Shown here: positions 52,222 to 61,631 of the stretch, one piece after another
Layout: every line of letters starts with the position of its first letter
Numbering within the stretch: the stretch's first letter is position 1
Notes under the pieces: generated by a model
The model's database searches: none
What the model was told of the DNA's origin: nothing
Seen by the model: the letters and a program-made list of their open reading frames with translations, nothing else
Position numbers and translations under genes: made by a program
Assembly (NCBI RefSeq): GCF_950066645.1
Contig: NZ_CATMFB010000003.1
Location: forward strand, 186,001 to 250,000
Origin: an uncultured Thalassolituus sp.
Lineage (GTDB): Bacteria > Pseudomonadota > Gammaproteobacteria > Pseudomonadales > Oceanobacteraceae
Direction of reading: 5' to 3'
Length of the DNA: 64,000 bases

Positions 52222-55200
52222 GAAAACTATCCGCCTTCACCGCGCTGTTATGCACCACTCCGCTCGTCATGATGCTGAGTGCCTGTCAGTCAGAGAAACA
52301 GCAGACCGCAGATCTCAGTCCGCGCAGTGCACTGCCTGTCGCTGCGGAGCCTCAGCCCCCGGCACCAGACAGCCCGGTCACAGAGATTGTGTTCCGGACG
52401 GTTGATCTTCCCGGGGATCAGGACGAAGACGGCATTCCTGATGACTCCGACCCCTGGCCAGACGAGTTTCCGACCTTCTCACCCGACGCGGCACTGTCGC
52501 TGGAGGTTTCCAGCCACCGTGACAATGGCCAGTCGTTTGACGATATTCTCGTCGCCGGTGACAACGTCAGCATCGCAGTCACAGCACCCGATGACGGCAC
52601 CCCGCTCTGGATTCAGTGGAGAGGCGAAGGCCGCTACATCACTGAGCCAGTAGAACCCGGCATCAATGTTCTTGACGTCCCTGAGCTGCGGATCCATCAG
52701 GTGGCACTGATAGCAGGCAACCTGATCACTGGGGGATATTCTGTCTCGTGGTTCGGCGCTACAGAACCCTTTCTCTATCCGGTGACAACAAGACTGTACG
52801 CGGGCACCACAACAACTATTTACGGTGAAAACCTGAGTTCGCTCGCCTCTCTGCGCCTGGGAGACCAGACCATTGAGTGGCGCCCCCTCGGCGACGGCGT
52901 GATCTCTGCTGATCTGCCCGCCCTTCCTGACAGCGACATCCTCAGCTGGTCGGGCAGCGCCTCGTCCGAACATCACCAACGACTGGATATTATGCGGTCA
53001 TTGACGCTGAAAGCCGCTCCTGAGCTGAGTGCGACAGGATGGTATTCATTTTTAAGCGACGGCCAGCATTACCTGACTGATCAGAGCACCGTTGAGATTC
53101 CGGCCGGTATCGCCTTCCGGATTTATTTCGGGCACGACCAGCGCGATATGTCACTGGCCGCACAGATCTGGCCAGATCAGGCAGAGGTGACGGTCGGAGC
53201 AGGCAGTACGCTTGAAAGCTGGTTGGTGCAGCTACTTGCCAGTCACGGACTGGCATACAGCGACTGGAAAAAGAACCGGGACTTACTCCCCGACACGCAG
53301 GACTTTGCGGATCTTCTGGCGCAATTAAATGATGAATTTAATGGCGTGTCATCTTACGGCGTAGCGCGGGCCATGTACGACAATTATCTCAGCAACGGCA
53401 TAGCATGGCAGCAGCCGGACGCACTGCATGGATTGCAGGGGCTGTTTGCAGGAACAGAGCCCCTCTTTGATCAGTCGGTCACAGCAACCGGTGAATCTGA
53501 AGTCGCCGGAAAAACTTATGCCGGACTGACGGTATCAAGACACACCCATATCAAATGTACCCGATTACCCTGGGAAGCGGCGCAGGTGCCTGCCAATGCC
53601 TGGCCTTCCGATTTATGTGTTGATAACGACACTCCGACCTACGCCAGTGCGGGGGTGATCGATAACAATGGTCGCAGGCTGAGACAGCACTCTATTTCCG
53701 ACTATTTTGATCCCGATATGCTCGGCCCCAAAGGCTTCGGGCTGTTCGGCATATCGTCGATTTCTTATATGGCAACCGACAGTGGCGCGCCCGTCTGCCG
53801 GATGAAACGCTGCAAGGTTGACTTTATAACAGGTGGTTTTGGTCTCACCGCCACGGATCGCCTGCCGGATCATCTGAAGGATGAATACACCTATCTGGTC
53901 ATACGCACACTGGTTGAAAAAGTCATTATAGAGCTGGTCGGAAAAGTCTTCGATACCGCCGCGAATACCAAAGATTCACCGGCGATGTGCATGGTTAAAA
54001 TCATTCTGAAAGATCAGACAAACCGGGCGGCACTCGCACATGTAATTCTTGATGCAGATAAAAAAATGAAAGCAACTACAGATGTCAAAGCAAAGCTGGA
54101 TATTCTGTTTGAGACTGTTGTGAAATACATGCTGGAATCAATGACGGCGTTTATTGTTTCAGAAATCAGCAGTCCTTCCGCAAAAACCGCGCAGTGCTTC
54201 TCAGATATTCAGGCGAAAACCTCCGCTATGAATAAAGCCAAAGCCGTCGTGTCACGTGCTGGTGCTTTTCTGGGCAAACTTGCCGTACCGGTAAAAGTTG
54301 CTGATGCAGTAAAAACAGCCACTGATCAGTGGGAAATTTTTACGATGCCGAAATATATTACGTTCAATATAAAACCAAGAGCAGAATTACTTTCAGTCAG
54401 CACTCCTTATTATTCGTATCTGAGTGCCACACAGACCGACAGCTCACTGAAACTCTATGGATGTCACATCACCAACCAGAAAATACTTGCAGACGGAACG
54501 CCTGATCCGGACAGAAATTACTGGCCCGACATACGGTTTACCGACACGAGTGGAAAAACCGTCAGAATGGCGAGCAAGGCTGCGTATTATCAGAACGAAG
54601 CCGACCTGTGTAAAAGCAATCTGATCGTTCCGATATCAGATCTTAAGCCAGTACTCAGCCAGTTAAAGAGCGGTAAAGTCAGCGTCGACCTCAGAATTAA
54701 ACTGCCCTACGACACCGATGCTTTTGAAGGCTTCCCGAGCGATGAACTGCCACTCCCCGGAGGTTCGTTCACCTGGAAAGGCGCGCCACACATAGAGGGG
54801 CTGGAAGGCGGATATCTGATTCCGGACGCCTACAACTCTATCATTGGGCATGACCTGGATGTGTTTAAAGATCAGACTCTGGCGGTTTTTCTGGTATCAA
54901 CCACCTCAGACTATACCCAGAAAATAACCGATGTCCGTTATCGTGACAGCGGCGAAATTGCATTCCGGACGCCGCTGTATCTTCAGAACCTGACGTATAC
55001 CCTGTCGCTGATTCCGGTCAATGACCCGGCAAACGGGGTGACGCTTAATCAGTCTCTGCCAGTGAAGCCAGCCACGTTTTCCGTTGTGCGCCTGCTGGAC
55101 CGGGGTCCGGACAAGGACGACAGCATGTCGATTACTTTGTATGGTGCAGACGACAAAGCCCTGTATAAAGGCGTCAATGAAATCACCCTGGCTTATCCGC

Positions 55201-55448
55201 CTGCCAATGGTAAAAGCTATGCCTACACAGACTTCAACAGTAATGCCATTGTTGATGAAGACGGTGGACGACCGTCTTTCCCCATCAAAGTCGTTGTGTT
55301 CTGCGAAGATGGTGGCGAAGACGGAAACTGCACATGGGGCGTCGACGGTGAAGTGAAAAGCATCGATGGGGCAACCACCTACTCAATGAAGAAAAGCGGT
55401 AAAACCAAAGAAGGCCTCAGCTCAATATTCAGTGCGCAAGCGCTGTAA
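52218..55448 (+). CDS. Large lipoprotein with IPT-like domain and helical core (operon gene D)
   Basis: A 1076-aa predicted lipoprotein, lipobox MLSAC with Cys near 23. A TSP3-like DQDEDGIPDDSDPWPDEFP stands at about 67-85. An IPT/TIG-like beta domain follows at about 181-245 (LYAGTTTTIYGENLSSL). Residues about 555-710 are strongly helical and amphipathic to hydrophobic (YLVIRTLVEKVIIELVGKVF; LDILFETVVKYMLESMTAFI), which could be a membrane-interacting or bundle-forming segment. The C-terminal beta regions (about 730-1076) have Cys pairs. This middle segment is more AT-rich than its flanks. It is the last gene of the operon, followed by a terminator at 55453-55483. Function unknown; no recognised enzymatic motif. 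Confidence 0.8.
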   Translation: MRKLSAFTALLCTTPLVMMLSACQSEKQQTADLSPRSALPVAAEPQPPAPDSPVTEIVFRTVDLPGDQDEDGIPDDSDPWPDEFPTFSPDAALSLEVSSHRDNGQSFDDILVAGDNVSIAVTAPDDGTPLWIQWRGEGRYITEPVEPGINVLDVPELRIHQVALIAGNLITGGYSVSWFGATEPFLYPVTTRLYAGTTTTIYGENLSSLASLRLGDQTIEWRPLGDGVISADLPALPDSDILSWSGSASSEHHQRLDIMRSLTLKAAPELSATGWYSFLSDGQHYLTDQSTVEIPAGIAFRIYFGHDQRDMSLAAQIWPDQAEVTVGAGSTLESWLVQLLASHGLAYSDWKKNRDLLPDTQDFADLLAQLNDEFNGVSSYGVARAMYDNYLSNGIAWQQPDALHGLQGLFAGTEPLFDQSVTATGESEVAGKTYAGLTVSRHTHIKCTRLPWEAAQVPANAWPSDLCVDNDTPTYASAGVIDNNGRRLRQHSISDYFDPDMLGPKGFGLFGISSISYMATDSGAPVCRMKRCKVDFITGGFGLTATDRLPDHLKDEYTYLVIRTLVEKVIIELVGKVFDTAANTKDSPAMCMVKIILKDQTNRAALAHVILDADKKMKATTDVKAKLDILFETVVKYMLESMTAFIVSEISSPSAKTAQCFSDIQAKTSAMNKAKAVVSRAGAFLGKLAVPVKVADAVKTATDQWEIFTMPKYITFNIKPRAELLSVSTPYYSYLSATQTDSSLKLYGCHITNQKILADGTPDPDRNYWPDIRFTDTSGKTVRMASKAAYYQNEADLCKSNLIVPISDLKPVLSQLKSGKVSVDLRIKLPYDTDAFEGFPSDELPLPGGSFTWKGAPHIEGLEGGYLIPDAYNSIIGHDLDVFKDQTLAVFLVSTTSDYTQKITDVRYRDSGEIAFRTPLYLQNLTYTLSLIPVNDPANGVTLNQSLPVKPATFSVVRLLDRGPDKDDSMSITLYGADDKALYKGVNEITLAYPPANGKSYAYTDFNSNAIVDEDGGRPSFPIKVVVFCEDGGEDGNCTWGVDGEVKSIDGATTYSMKKSGKTKEGLSSIFSAQAL

Positions 55449-55452
55449 AGTA

Positions 55453-55483
55453 TCAGAGGGCAGATAATACCCCCTGACTTTTT
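55453..55483 (+). terminator. Terminator of the four-gene giant operon
   Basis: TCAGAGGG (55453-55460) pairs with CCCCCTGA (55470-55477) with a single mismatch, then C and T5 (55479-55483). It lies 5 bases after the gene D stop and just before the convergent thioesterase gene. Confidence 0.75.
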
Positions 55484-55495
55484 CTCTCTGACTTT

Positions 55496-55921
55496 TTATT
55501 GTGCCGGAATCACGGCCATCGTCAGGCGGGAAATACAGCTGAGTTTTTCCTGCTCGTCAAAGATCCGGATTTCCCAGACCTGGGAGGTCCGGCCACGATG
55601 TACGATGCTGGCGATACCGGTCAGAGTGCCCGAACGCACACCGCGCAGGTGATTGGCATTGATCTCCTGCCCCACCGCGTATTCTTTCGAGTTATCGAGG
55701 CACATATTGGCGGCCATGCTGCCCAGTGTTTCAGCAAATAATACGTTTGCCCCGCCATGTACCAGTCCGATCGGCTGAAAGGTACGGGAATCCGCAGGCA
55801 TAGTGCCTTTGACCCAATCATCACCCACGTCGGTAATCTCAATACCGAGATTCGAACAGGCGGTGTTTTCCATCGCTTTATTGGCGGCGGGGATGTCAGG
55901 TGGTGAAAACCAGATACTCAT
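55496..55921 (-). CDS. Hotdog-fold acyl-CoA thioesterase (YdiI/MenI-like)
   Basis: A 141-aa hotdog thioesterase. The catalytic region is FQPIGLVHGGANVLFAETLGSMAA, with His55 in the HGG motif and Glu64 as the likely general base, positions close to YdiI (His54/Glu63). The strand pattern ends SRLTMAVIPAQ. Members hydrolyse aromatic or acyl-CoA esters, such as 1,4-dihydroxy-2-naphthoyl-CoA and phenylacetyl- or benzoyl-CoA types. Substrate cannot be fixed by eye. It lies 21 bases after pip and is probably co-transcribed from upstream of 56905. Confidence 0.92.
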   Translation of the reverse strand: MSIWFSPPDIPAANKAMENTACSNLGIEITDVGDDWVKGTMPADSRTFQPIGLVHGGANVLFAETLGSMAANMCLDNSKEYAVGQEINANHLRGVRSGTLTGIASIVHRGRTSQVWEIRIFDEQEKLSCISRLTMAVIPAQ

Positions 55922-55942
55922 AAAGGCTCCTGCTTAAATGCT

Positions 55943-56941
<999 letters not shown>

Positions 56942-57034
56942 TTATGGACATAACTGGCGCTTTTATCCTGTCACTGGCCATACAACACCAGTCTATGTAA
57001 CTGCACACGCCAACCTCTGTAAATGTGCTTTATA

Positions 57035-57050
57035 CCGCATTTAAATGCGG
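57035..57050. promoter_or_regulatory. Perfect 16-bp palindrome upstream of the haem-protein gene
   Basis: CCGCATTTAAATGCGG is a perfect dyad with no spacer, 94 bases before the ATG at 57144. Absence of a loop and T-run argues against a terminator. A TTTATAC just upstream (57029-57035) may be part of a promoter. A dimeric repressor or activator site is the likely role. Confidence 0.55.
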
Positions 57051-57143
57051 CTTACTCTGAGCCCTTTATGTCTGAGCTGTGCAGCGGGAAATCGTTCAGC
57101 GACGGACGAAAACAATAAAAATAACACGTAGACAGGTGCGACC

Positions 57144-60100
57144 ATGAAACCATCCCCACGCTGGAAGCAGGGACTGCTGGCGTCAGTCATCAGTGCAGGT
57201 CTGGCAACCGCCACACCCGCACAGGCTGATGTTACCGGCCCCGGAACAACCAACGGTGATCTGTGGCAGGCCACGGCTGAGTTTTTTCTCAGTTTTTCCT
57301 TTGCCGCCAATGCGATCAACGAACAGAACAACATACGCCCGTTTCTTATCCCTCAGGCAAAATCACACGCGCTGACCACCTTCCGTGACCGGCCGATTGA
57401 GTTCGACTTCCGCGCTAAGCATCTCGATGCTGACGGGAATCCGAACAACAATCTGAGCTGGTCCGTCGTCAGCCTGCCGATGCACGGCACGCTGGAAGGT
57501 ACACCACCGAATATGACCTACACGCCGGATGCGGGCTACACCGGATTTGACCGCGTGGTGTTTAACGTGGATGACGGTAGCGACGGCAGCACCGAAGGCA
57601 CGATTGATATTAAAGTTCAGGGGTCATTCACAGCCTTTGAAAGCGGGCAGGTACGTCCATTGGCGCTGAACTCAGACCAGACCCGCCTCTACGCCCTGAA
57701 TACACCCGATGGCCGTCTTGAGATATTTGATGTCAGCGGCGCGTTGCCGGAGTTACTGCATTCAGTACCTGTCGGTCTTGAACCGGTAGCCATCGCACTG
57801 CGCAACGACAGCGAAGCCTGGGTGGTCAATACACTGTCAGACAACATCAGTGTGGTTGATCTGGCTGCTTCCGTACCTCGTGTAGTACGCACGCTTCAGG
57901 TCGGTGACGAACCTCAGGACATCGTTTTTGCCGGTGCCAATAAATCACGCGCCTTTATTACTACGGCGCATCGCGGTCAGCACTCACCGTCAGATCTGGA
58001 GGCAACCACGCCGGGAGCCGACCGTGCTGACGTCTGGGTGTTCGATGCGACATCCGACAGTCATACTCCCGAAAAAGTTGTCAGTATGTTTGGTATGGCG
58101 CCCCGCGCTCTGGCCGTCAGTCCAGGAGGCAGTAAGGTCTATGCAGCGATTTATAAATCCGGCAACCAGACCACCATCGCCGCCCACAACTACCGACTCT
58201 GGGGGGCGACCAGCACCATTAATGGTAAGCCTGGTCCAACCACGGATGCCGGTGGTGTCGAAGCGCCGAATTCTGGTGTCATCGTAAAATACGATGGCGA
58301 CGACTGGCGTGATCAGTACGGTACCAACTGGAACCGTCAGATCTATTTTGATCTGCCCGACTACGATGTATTCGAAATTGATGCGATGGCATCGTCGCCG
58401 CAAGTCATCAAGCGTCATTCCGGGGTTGGTAATGCCCTGTTCAATATGACCGTCAATCCAGCCAACGGCAAAGTGTACGTCTCTAACATGGACGCCCGTA
58501 ACGAGCTGAAATTTGAAGGCCACGGCATCCGCAGTGATATTCAGACCCTGCGTGGACGCTTTATTAAAAACCAGATTACCGTGATCGACGGTGACAACGT
58601 AATGCCACGCGATCTGAATACCCACCTGGATGATTCGCGCCCGGACGGCTCTGCTGACGACAACGCACGCTCACTGGCAATGCCACTTCAGATGGTACTG
58701 AACAGTACAGGCGAAACCTTATATGTGGCGGCCTACAGTTCATCCAAAGTAGGGATTTTTAATGCCCGCGACCTGGAGAACGGAAACTTCACCACCTCTG
58801 AAAATGACCATATTGAAGTCTCTGGCGGTGGCCCTGCGGGGATCGCAATGGATGAAAGTCGCAACCGCATGTATGTGCTGACACGCTTTAATAACTCTGT
58901 TGCTGTGGTCGATCTCGCGGCCCGCGAAGAAATTGCCAGTGTTGCTATGTACAACCCTGAGCCGGACTTTATTACAGAAGGGCGCCCCTTCCTGTACGAC
59001 GCCCGCTTCAGCTCCGGACGTGGAGACTCATCCTGTGGTTCCTGTCACCTGTTCGGTGATATGGATGGTATTGCCTGGGAACTCGGCAATCCGGATATGA
59101 ACTGGACAGAAAACCCACGCGACTATGCGGATGCTTTCGTAAAACTGAACGCATTGCGTGTACATCACCCACTGAAAGGTCCGATGCTGACGCAATCATT
59201 CAGAGGCATGGAATTCCAGGGGCCACTGCACTGGCGTGGCGACCGTACCGGCGCTTACCGGGAAAATGGTGAGTCACTGGAAAAAGTCGCCTTTAAAGAA
59301 TTCCGCGGTGCCTTCACCGAACTGCTGGGTCGTCATGAACAACCTGACGAAGATGCGATGAACAAATTTGCAGATTTCGCTCTGCAGCTGCGTTATCCAC
59401 CGAACCCGAACCGGAATCTCGATGACACCCTGACAGCCAAAGCAGCCGCCGGAGCCGATGTGTATTTCAATGAAAAAACCACCGGTTTCAAATCGAAAAA
59501 TGACATTGCCAAGCAGACCTGTAATCACTGTCACGAAGTTGAAATGGATATCGAACGTTTTGGTACCAATACCCTGATGAGCTTCGAAGGCACTGAAAAC
59601 CCGCAGGATTTCAAAATTCCGCACCTGCGTAATGTCTACACCCGTATCGGCATGTTTGGTCAGACCTTCCGGGAGAAAACCTCTACCAGTAAATTCATGG
59701 GCGATCAGGTGACTGGCTACGGGCTGTCACACGATGGCGCGGTGGATACGATGGAAACCTTCCTGACTGTCTCTGTCTTCCACGTAGAGCCAGAAGATGT
59801 TGATAGCGTGTTCGAATTCGTGACTCAGGTACCGACCGGACTGGCGCCTGTCGTGGGTCAGCAGGTCACGCTCTCGCCGGACGAGCAGGGGCAACAGTCA
59901 CTCCTGACTCTGATGGTACAGCAGGCACTGGCACACACGCTTCCGGGCGGCCCGAACAAGCCGCAGTGCGATCTGATTGCACAAGGCGTTATCGACGATG
60001 AAGCCCGCGGCTGGATCATGCTGGAAACTGGTCGCTTCCATGGAGACGATGGCGATACAACGACCCTGACCGATCTCCACGACCTGAGCCTGGAAGCCGG

Positions 60101-60362
60101 CAATAGCCTGACCTTCACCTGTGCACCTCCGGGCAGCGGTATGCGTATCGCCCTCGACCGCGATGAAGATGGCGAACTGAACGCCAGCGATGCACTGACT
60201 GACGGCCGGGCCTACACCAGCATTGCACCCATGGACCCGAATGCTCCACCAGAGCGTGATGAAATGGTGCCTGCAGAGGGTAATGGTTATGACCGTGAAG
60301 CCGCTATGAAACGCAAAGGCCGCTTCCCTGACTTTAACTATTACTGGCCCTTCGGCTCGTAA
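57144..60362 (+). CDS. Beta-propeller and di-haem cytochrome c fusion protein
   Basis: A 1072-aa exported protein with signal MKPSPRWKQGLLASVISAGLATATPAQA. A cadherin/Ig-like domain (about 75-165, LSWSVVSLPMHGTLEG ... GFDRVVFNVDDGSDG) is followed by a YVTN-type seven-bladed propeller (about 170-600; VRPLALNSDQTRLYALNTPDG, EAWVVNTLSDNISVVDL, LYVAAYSSSKVGIFNAR). A di-haem MauG/cytochrome c peroxidase-like region closes it, with CXXCH motifs CGSCH at 631-635 and CNHCH at 793-797. This family type reduces peroxide or oxidises small or protein substrates in the periplasm. The combination with an N-terminal propeller and Ig domain is large and suggests surface binding. It has its own promoter region and a strong terminator. 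Confidence 0.9.
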   Translation: MKPSPRWKQGLLASVISAGLATATPAQADVTGPGTTNGDLWQATAEFFLSFSFAANAINEQNNIRPFLIPQAKSHALTTFRDRPIEFDFRAKHLDADGNPNNNLSWSVVSLPMHGTLEGTPPNMTYTPDAGYTGFDRVVFNVDDGSDGSTEGTIDIKVQGSFTAFESGQVRPLALNSDQTRLYALNTPDGRLEIFDVSGALPELLHSVPVGLEPVAIALRNDSEAWVVNTLSDNISVVDLAASVPRVVRTLQVGDEPQDIVFAGANKSRAFITTAHRGQHSPSDLEATTPGADRADVWVFDATSDSHTPEKVVSMFGMAPRALAVSPGGSKVYAAIYKSGNQTTIAAHNYRLWGATSTINGKPGPTTDAGGVEAPNSGVIVKYDGDDWRDQYGTNWNRQIYFDLPDYDVFEIDAMASSPQVIKRHSGVGNALFNMTVNPANGKVYVSNMDARNELKFEGHGIRSDIQTLRGRFIKNQITVIDGDNVMPRDLNTHLDDSRPDGSADDNARSLAMPLQMVLNSTGETLYVAAYSSSKVGIFNARDLENGNFTTSENDHIEVSGGGPAGIAMDESRNRMYVLTRFNNSVAVVDLAAREEIASVAMYNPEPDFITEGRPFLYDARFSSGRGDSSCGSCHLFGDMDGIAWELGNPDMNWTENPRDYADAFVKLNALRVHHPLKGPMLTQSFRGMEFQGPLHWRGDRTGAYRENGESLEKVAFKEFRGAFTELLGRHEQPDEDAMNKFADFALQLRYPPNPNRNLDDTLTAKAAAGADVYFNEKTTGFKSKNDIAKQTCNHCHEVEMDIERFGTNTLMSFEGTENPQDFKIPHLRNVYTRIGMFGQTFREKTSTSKFMGDQVTGYGLSHDGAVDTMETFLTVSVFHVEPEDVDSVFEFVTQVPTGLAPVVGQQVTLSPDEQGQQSLLTLMVQQALAHTLPGGPNKPQCDLIAQGVIDDEARGWIMLETGRFHGDDGDTTTLTDLHDLSLEAGNSLTFTCAPPGSGMRIALDRDEDGELNASDALTDGRAYTSIAPMDPNAPPERDEMVPAEGNGYDREAAMKRKGRFPDFNYYWPFGS

Positions 60363-60387
60363 TCTCTGACAGGCGTCAGACAAAAAA

Positions 60388-60411
60388 CCGCCCATCCGGG
60401 CGGTTTTTTTT
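60388..60411 (+). terminator. Strong intrinsic terminator
   Basis: CCGCCC-ATCC-GGGCGG stem-loop followed by T8 (60404-60411) and preceded by A6, so it could work in both directions. It lies 26 bases after the haem-protein stop. Confidence 0.93.
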
Positions 60412-60422
60412 ATGCTTCATGT

Positions 60423-60456
60423 TTGACCTGTTCAATTACTGTGTATACATTTGTAT
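60423..60456 (+). promoter_or_regulatory. Promoter and dyad of the RHH-pspA-flotillin operon
   Basis: TTGACC (60423-60428), a 17-base spacer and TACATT (60446-60451). The -10 overlaps an inverted repeat ATACA-TT-TGTAT (60445-60456), itself containing the palindrome TGTATACA. Ribbon-helix-helix proteins commonly bind short dyads over the -10, so the first gene product may autoregulate here. Confidence 0.6.
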
Positions 60457-60479
60457 GCAAGCAGGCAGGAAGCACAGAT

Positions 60480-60962
60480 ATGATCAGTAAGAGTCAGTCC
60501 ATCAGCGTACGCCTCTCCGAGGAGGATTACGCCTATCTGATGGAGATACGTCAGAACGGCGCCGTGACCCAGAGTGAAAAGGTCCGGGAGCTGATCGCTA
60601 TGGCCAGGGAATCCGTGGGCACCGAATCGTTTGCACGGGCGTTTATCAGTGCATCAGACACACTCGCGCCATTGCGGGCACGTCTGCACGAACATCACGA
60701 CGGTCGCAGTGCTGTCATCGACGCCAGCCTCGATTTTCTGACCGACAGCGCTGCGCTGCTGCAATCCCATCAACAGGATAATCAGACCCAATCTCTGGAA
60801 GCAGGTCTCATTTCTGCTTCTTCCGACTTTATCCGTCGCCTTCTGCCACTGCTGTTGCAGGGCTCGGGTGGCACCATGATGACACCGCTGTCCGACATCT
60901 CAGACCGAGACGCTCTGCTGTGTGATCTTCAGCGGCTGACAGCCGTGCTAACCAAGGAGTAA
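60480..60962 (+). CDS. Ribbon-helix-helix-type small regulator
   Basis: A 160-aa protein from the ATG at 60480, with AGGAAG upstream. The N-terminal segment SISVRLSEEDYAYLMEI followed by TQSEKVRELIAMA has the strand-helix-helix pattern of RHH DNA-binding proteins (about residues 7-43). The remainder is helical with Ser/Ala-rich segments and no known domain. It is the first gene of an operon with a PspA-family gene 3 bases downstream. The predicted operator at 60445-60456 would allow autoregulation. Family assignment is by pattern only. Confidence 0.72.
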   Translation: MISKSQSISVRLSEEDYAYLMEIRQNGAVTQSEKVRELIAMARESVGTESFARAFISASDTLAPLRARLHEHHDGRSAVIDASLDFLTDSAALLQSHQQDNQTQSLEAGLISASSDFIRRLLPLLLQGSGGTMMTPLSDISDRDALLCDLQRLTAVLTKE

Positions 60963-60965
60963 ATC

Positions 60966-61631
60966 ATGACTGAAGGACTACTGACCCGGATTGGACGACT
61001 TATCTCAGCGTCCGCCAATACACTCGTAGACAGCCTGGAAAATGCCGCGCCAGAAATGGTGATGGAAGAAGCCGTCCGCGAAATTGATCAGGCCATTACC
61101 GATGTCCGTGCGCAACTGGGTAAAACCGAAGCAGCACGCTATATGAGCACGAAAACGCTGAACACAGAGAACACCCGTCATGCAGAGCTGCAGGCGCAGA
61201 TTGAAATCGCGGTAAAAGAAAAGCGCGATGATCTGGCAGAAGCCGCTATATCACGGCAGATGGATATCGAAGCCATGATCCCGGTGATTGAGAAAAGCAT
61301 TGCCGACAGCGACGCTGAAATCACCGAACTCAACAGCTACATCCAGGCCTTGCAGGCGAAAAAGCGCGAAATGGAAGAGTCACTGACAACCTTCCGTAAA
61401 GCCGCGGCACACCACTCTCAGGGTGGCGATGGCGCAGCGGCTGCTACCAGTCGCGATGTTGCAGGTGACGTCGACAAGGCCACTGCAGCATTCAACCGCG
61501 TTATGAACAAAGCAGGCGCCCCCGGCATTACCCACTCCGACGATGGCAAGCTTGCAGAGCTGGAGCAACTTGCCCGTAGCAACCGGATTCAGGAACGCCT
61601 TGCGCGTATGAAAACAGAAGCGGATAACTGA
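60966..61631 (+). CDS. PspA/IM30-family membrane-stress protein
   Basis: A 221-aa almost fully alpha-helical coiled-coil protein: MTEGLLTRIGRLISASANTLVDSLENAAPEMVMEEAVREID is the amphipathic N-terminal helix and first PspA hairpin, followed by long charged helices to about residue 145. A Gly/Ala linker and a C-terminal helix (AELEQLARSNRIQERLARM) complete it. PspA proteins bind stressed or leaky inner membranes and form ESCRT-III-like oligomers. The TGA overlaps the next ATG by one base. Its place between an RHH regulator and YqiJ/flotillin genes fits membrane surveillance. Confidence 0.9.
   Translation: MTEGLLTRIGRLISASANTLVDSLENAAPEMVMEEAVREIDQAITDVRAQLGKTEAARYMSTKTLNTENTRHAELQAQIEIAVKEKRDDLAEAAISRQMDIEAMIPVIEKSIADSDAEITELNSYIQALQAKKREMEESLTTFRKAAAHHSQGGDGAAAATSRDVAGDVDKATAAFNRVMNKAGAPGITHSDDGKLAELEQLARSNRIQERLARMKTEADN

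Noticed and set aside
38281-55448. Insecticidal Tc-toxin or T6SS-type cluster
   Set aside because: No RHS repeats, TcA-like shell, VgrG, Hcp or immunity-like small gene is seen; the domains are adhesin/matrix-like and all four proteins carry their own export signals.
57035-57050. Palindrome as a transcription terminator
   Set aside because: It has no loop, no T-run, and lies upstream of the gene rather than at its end.
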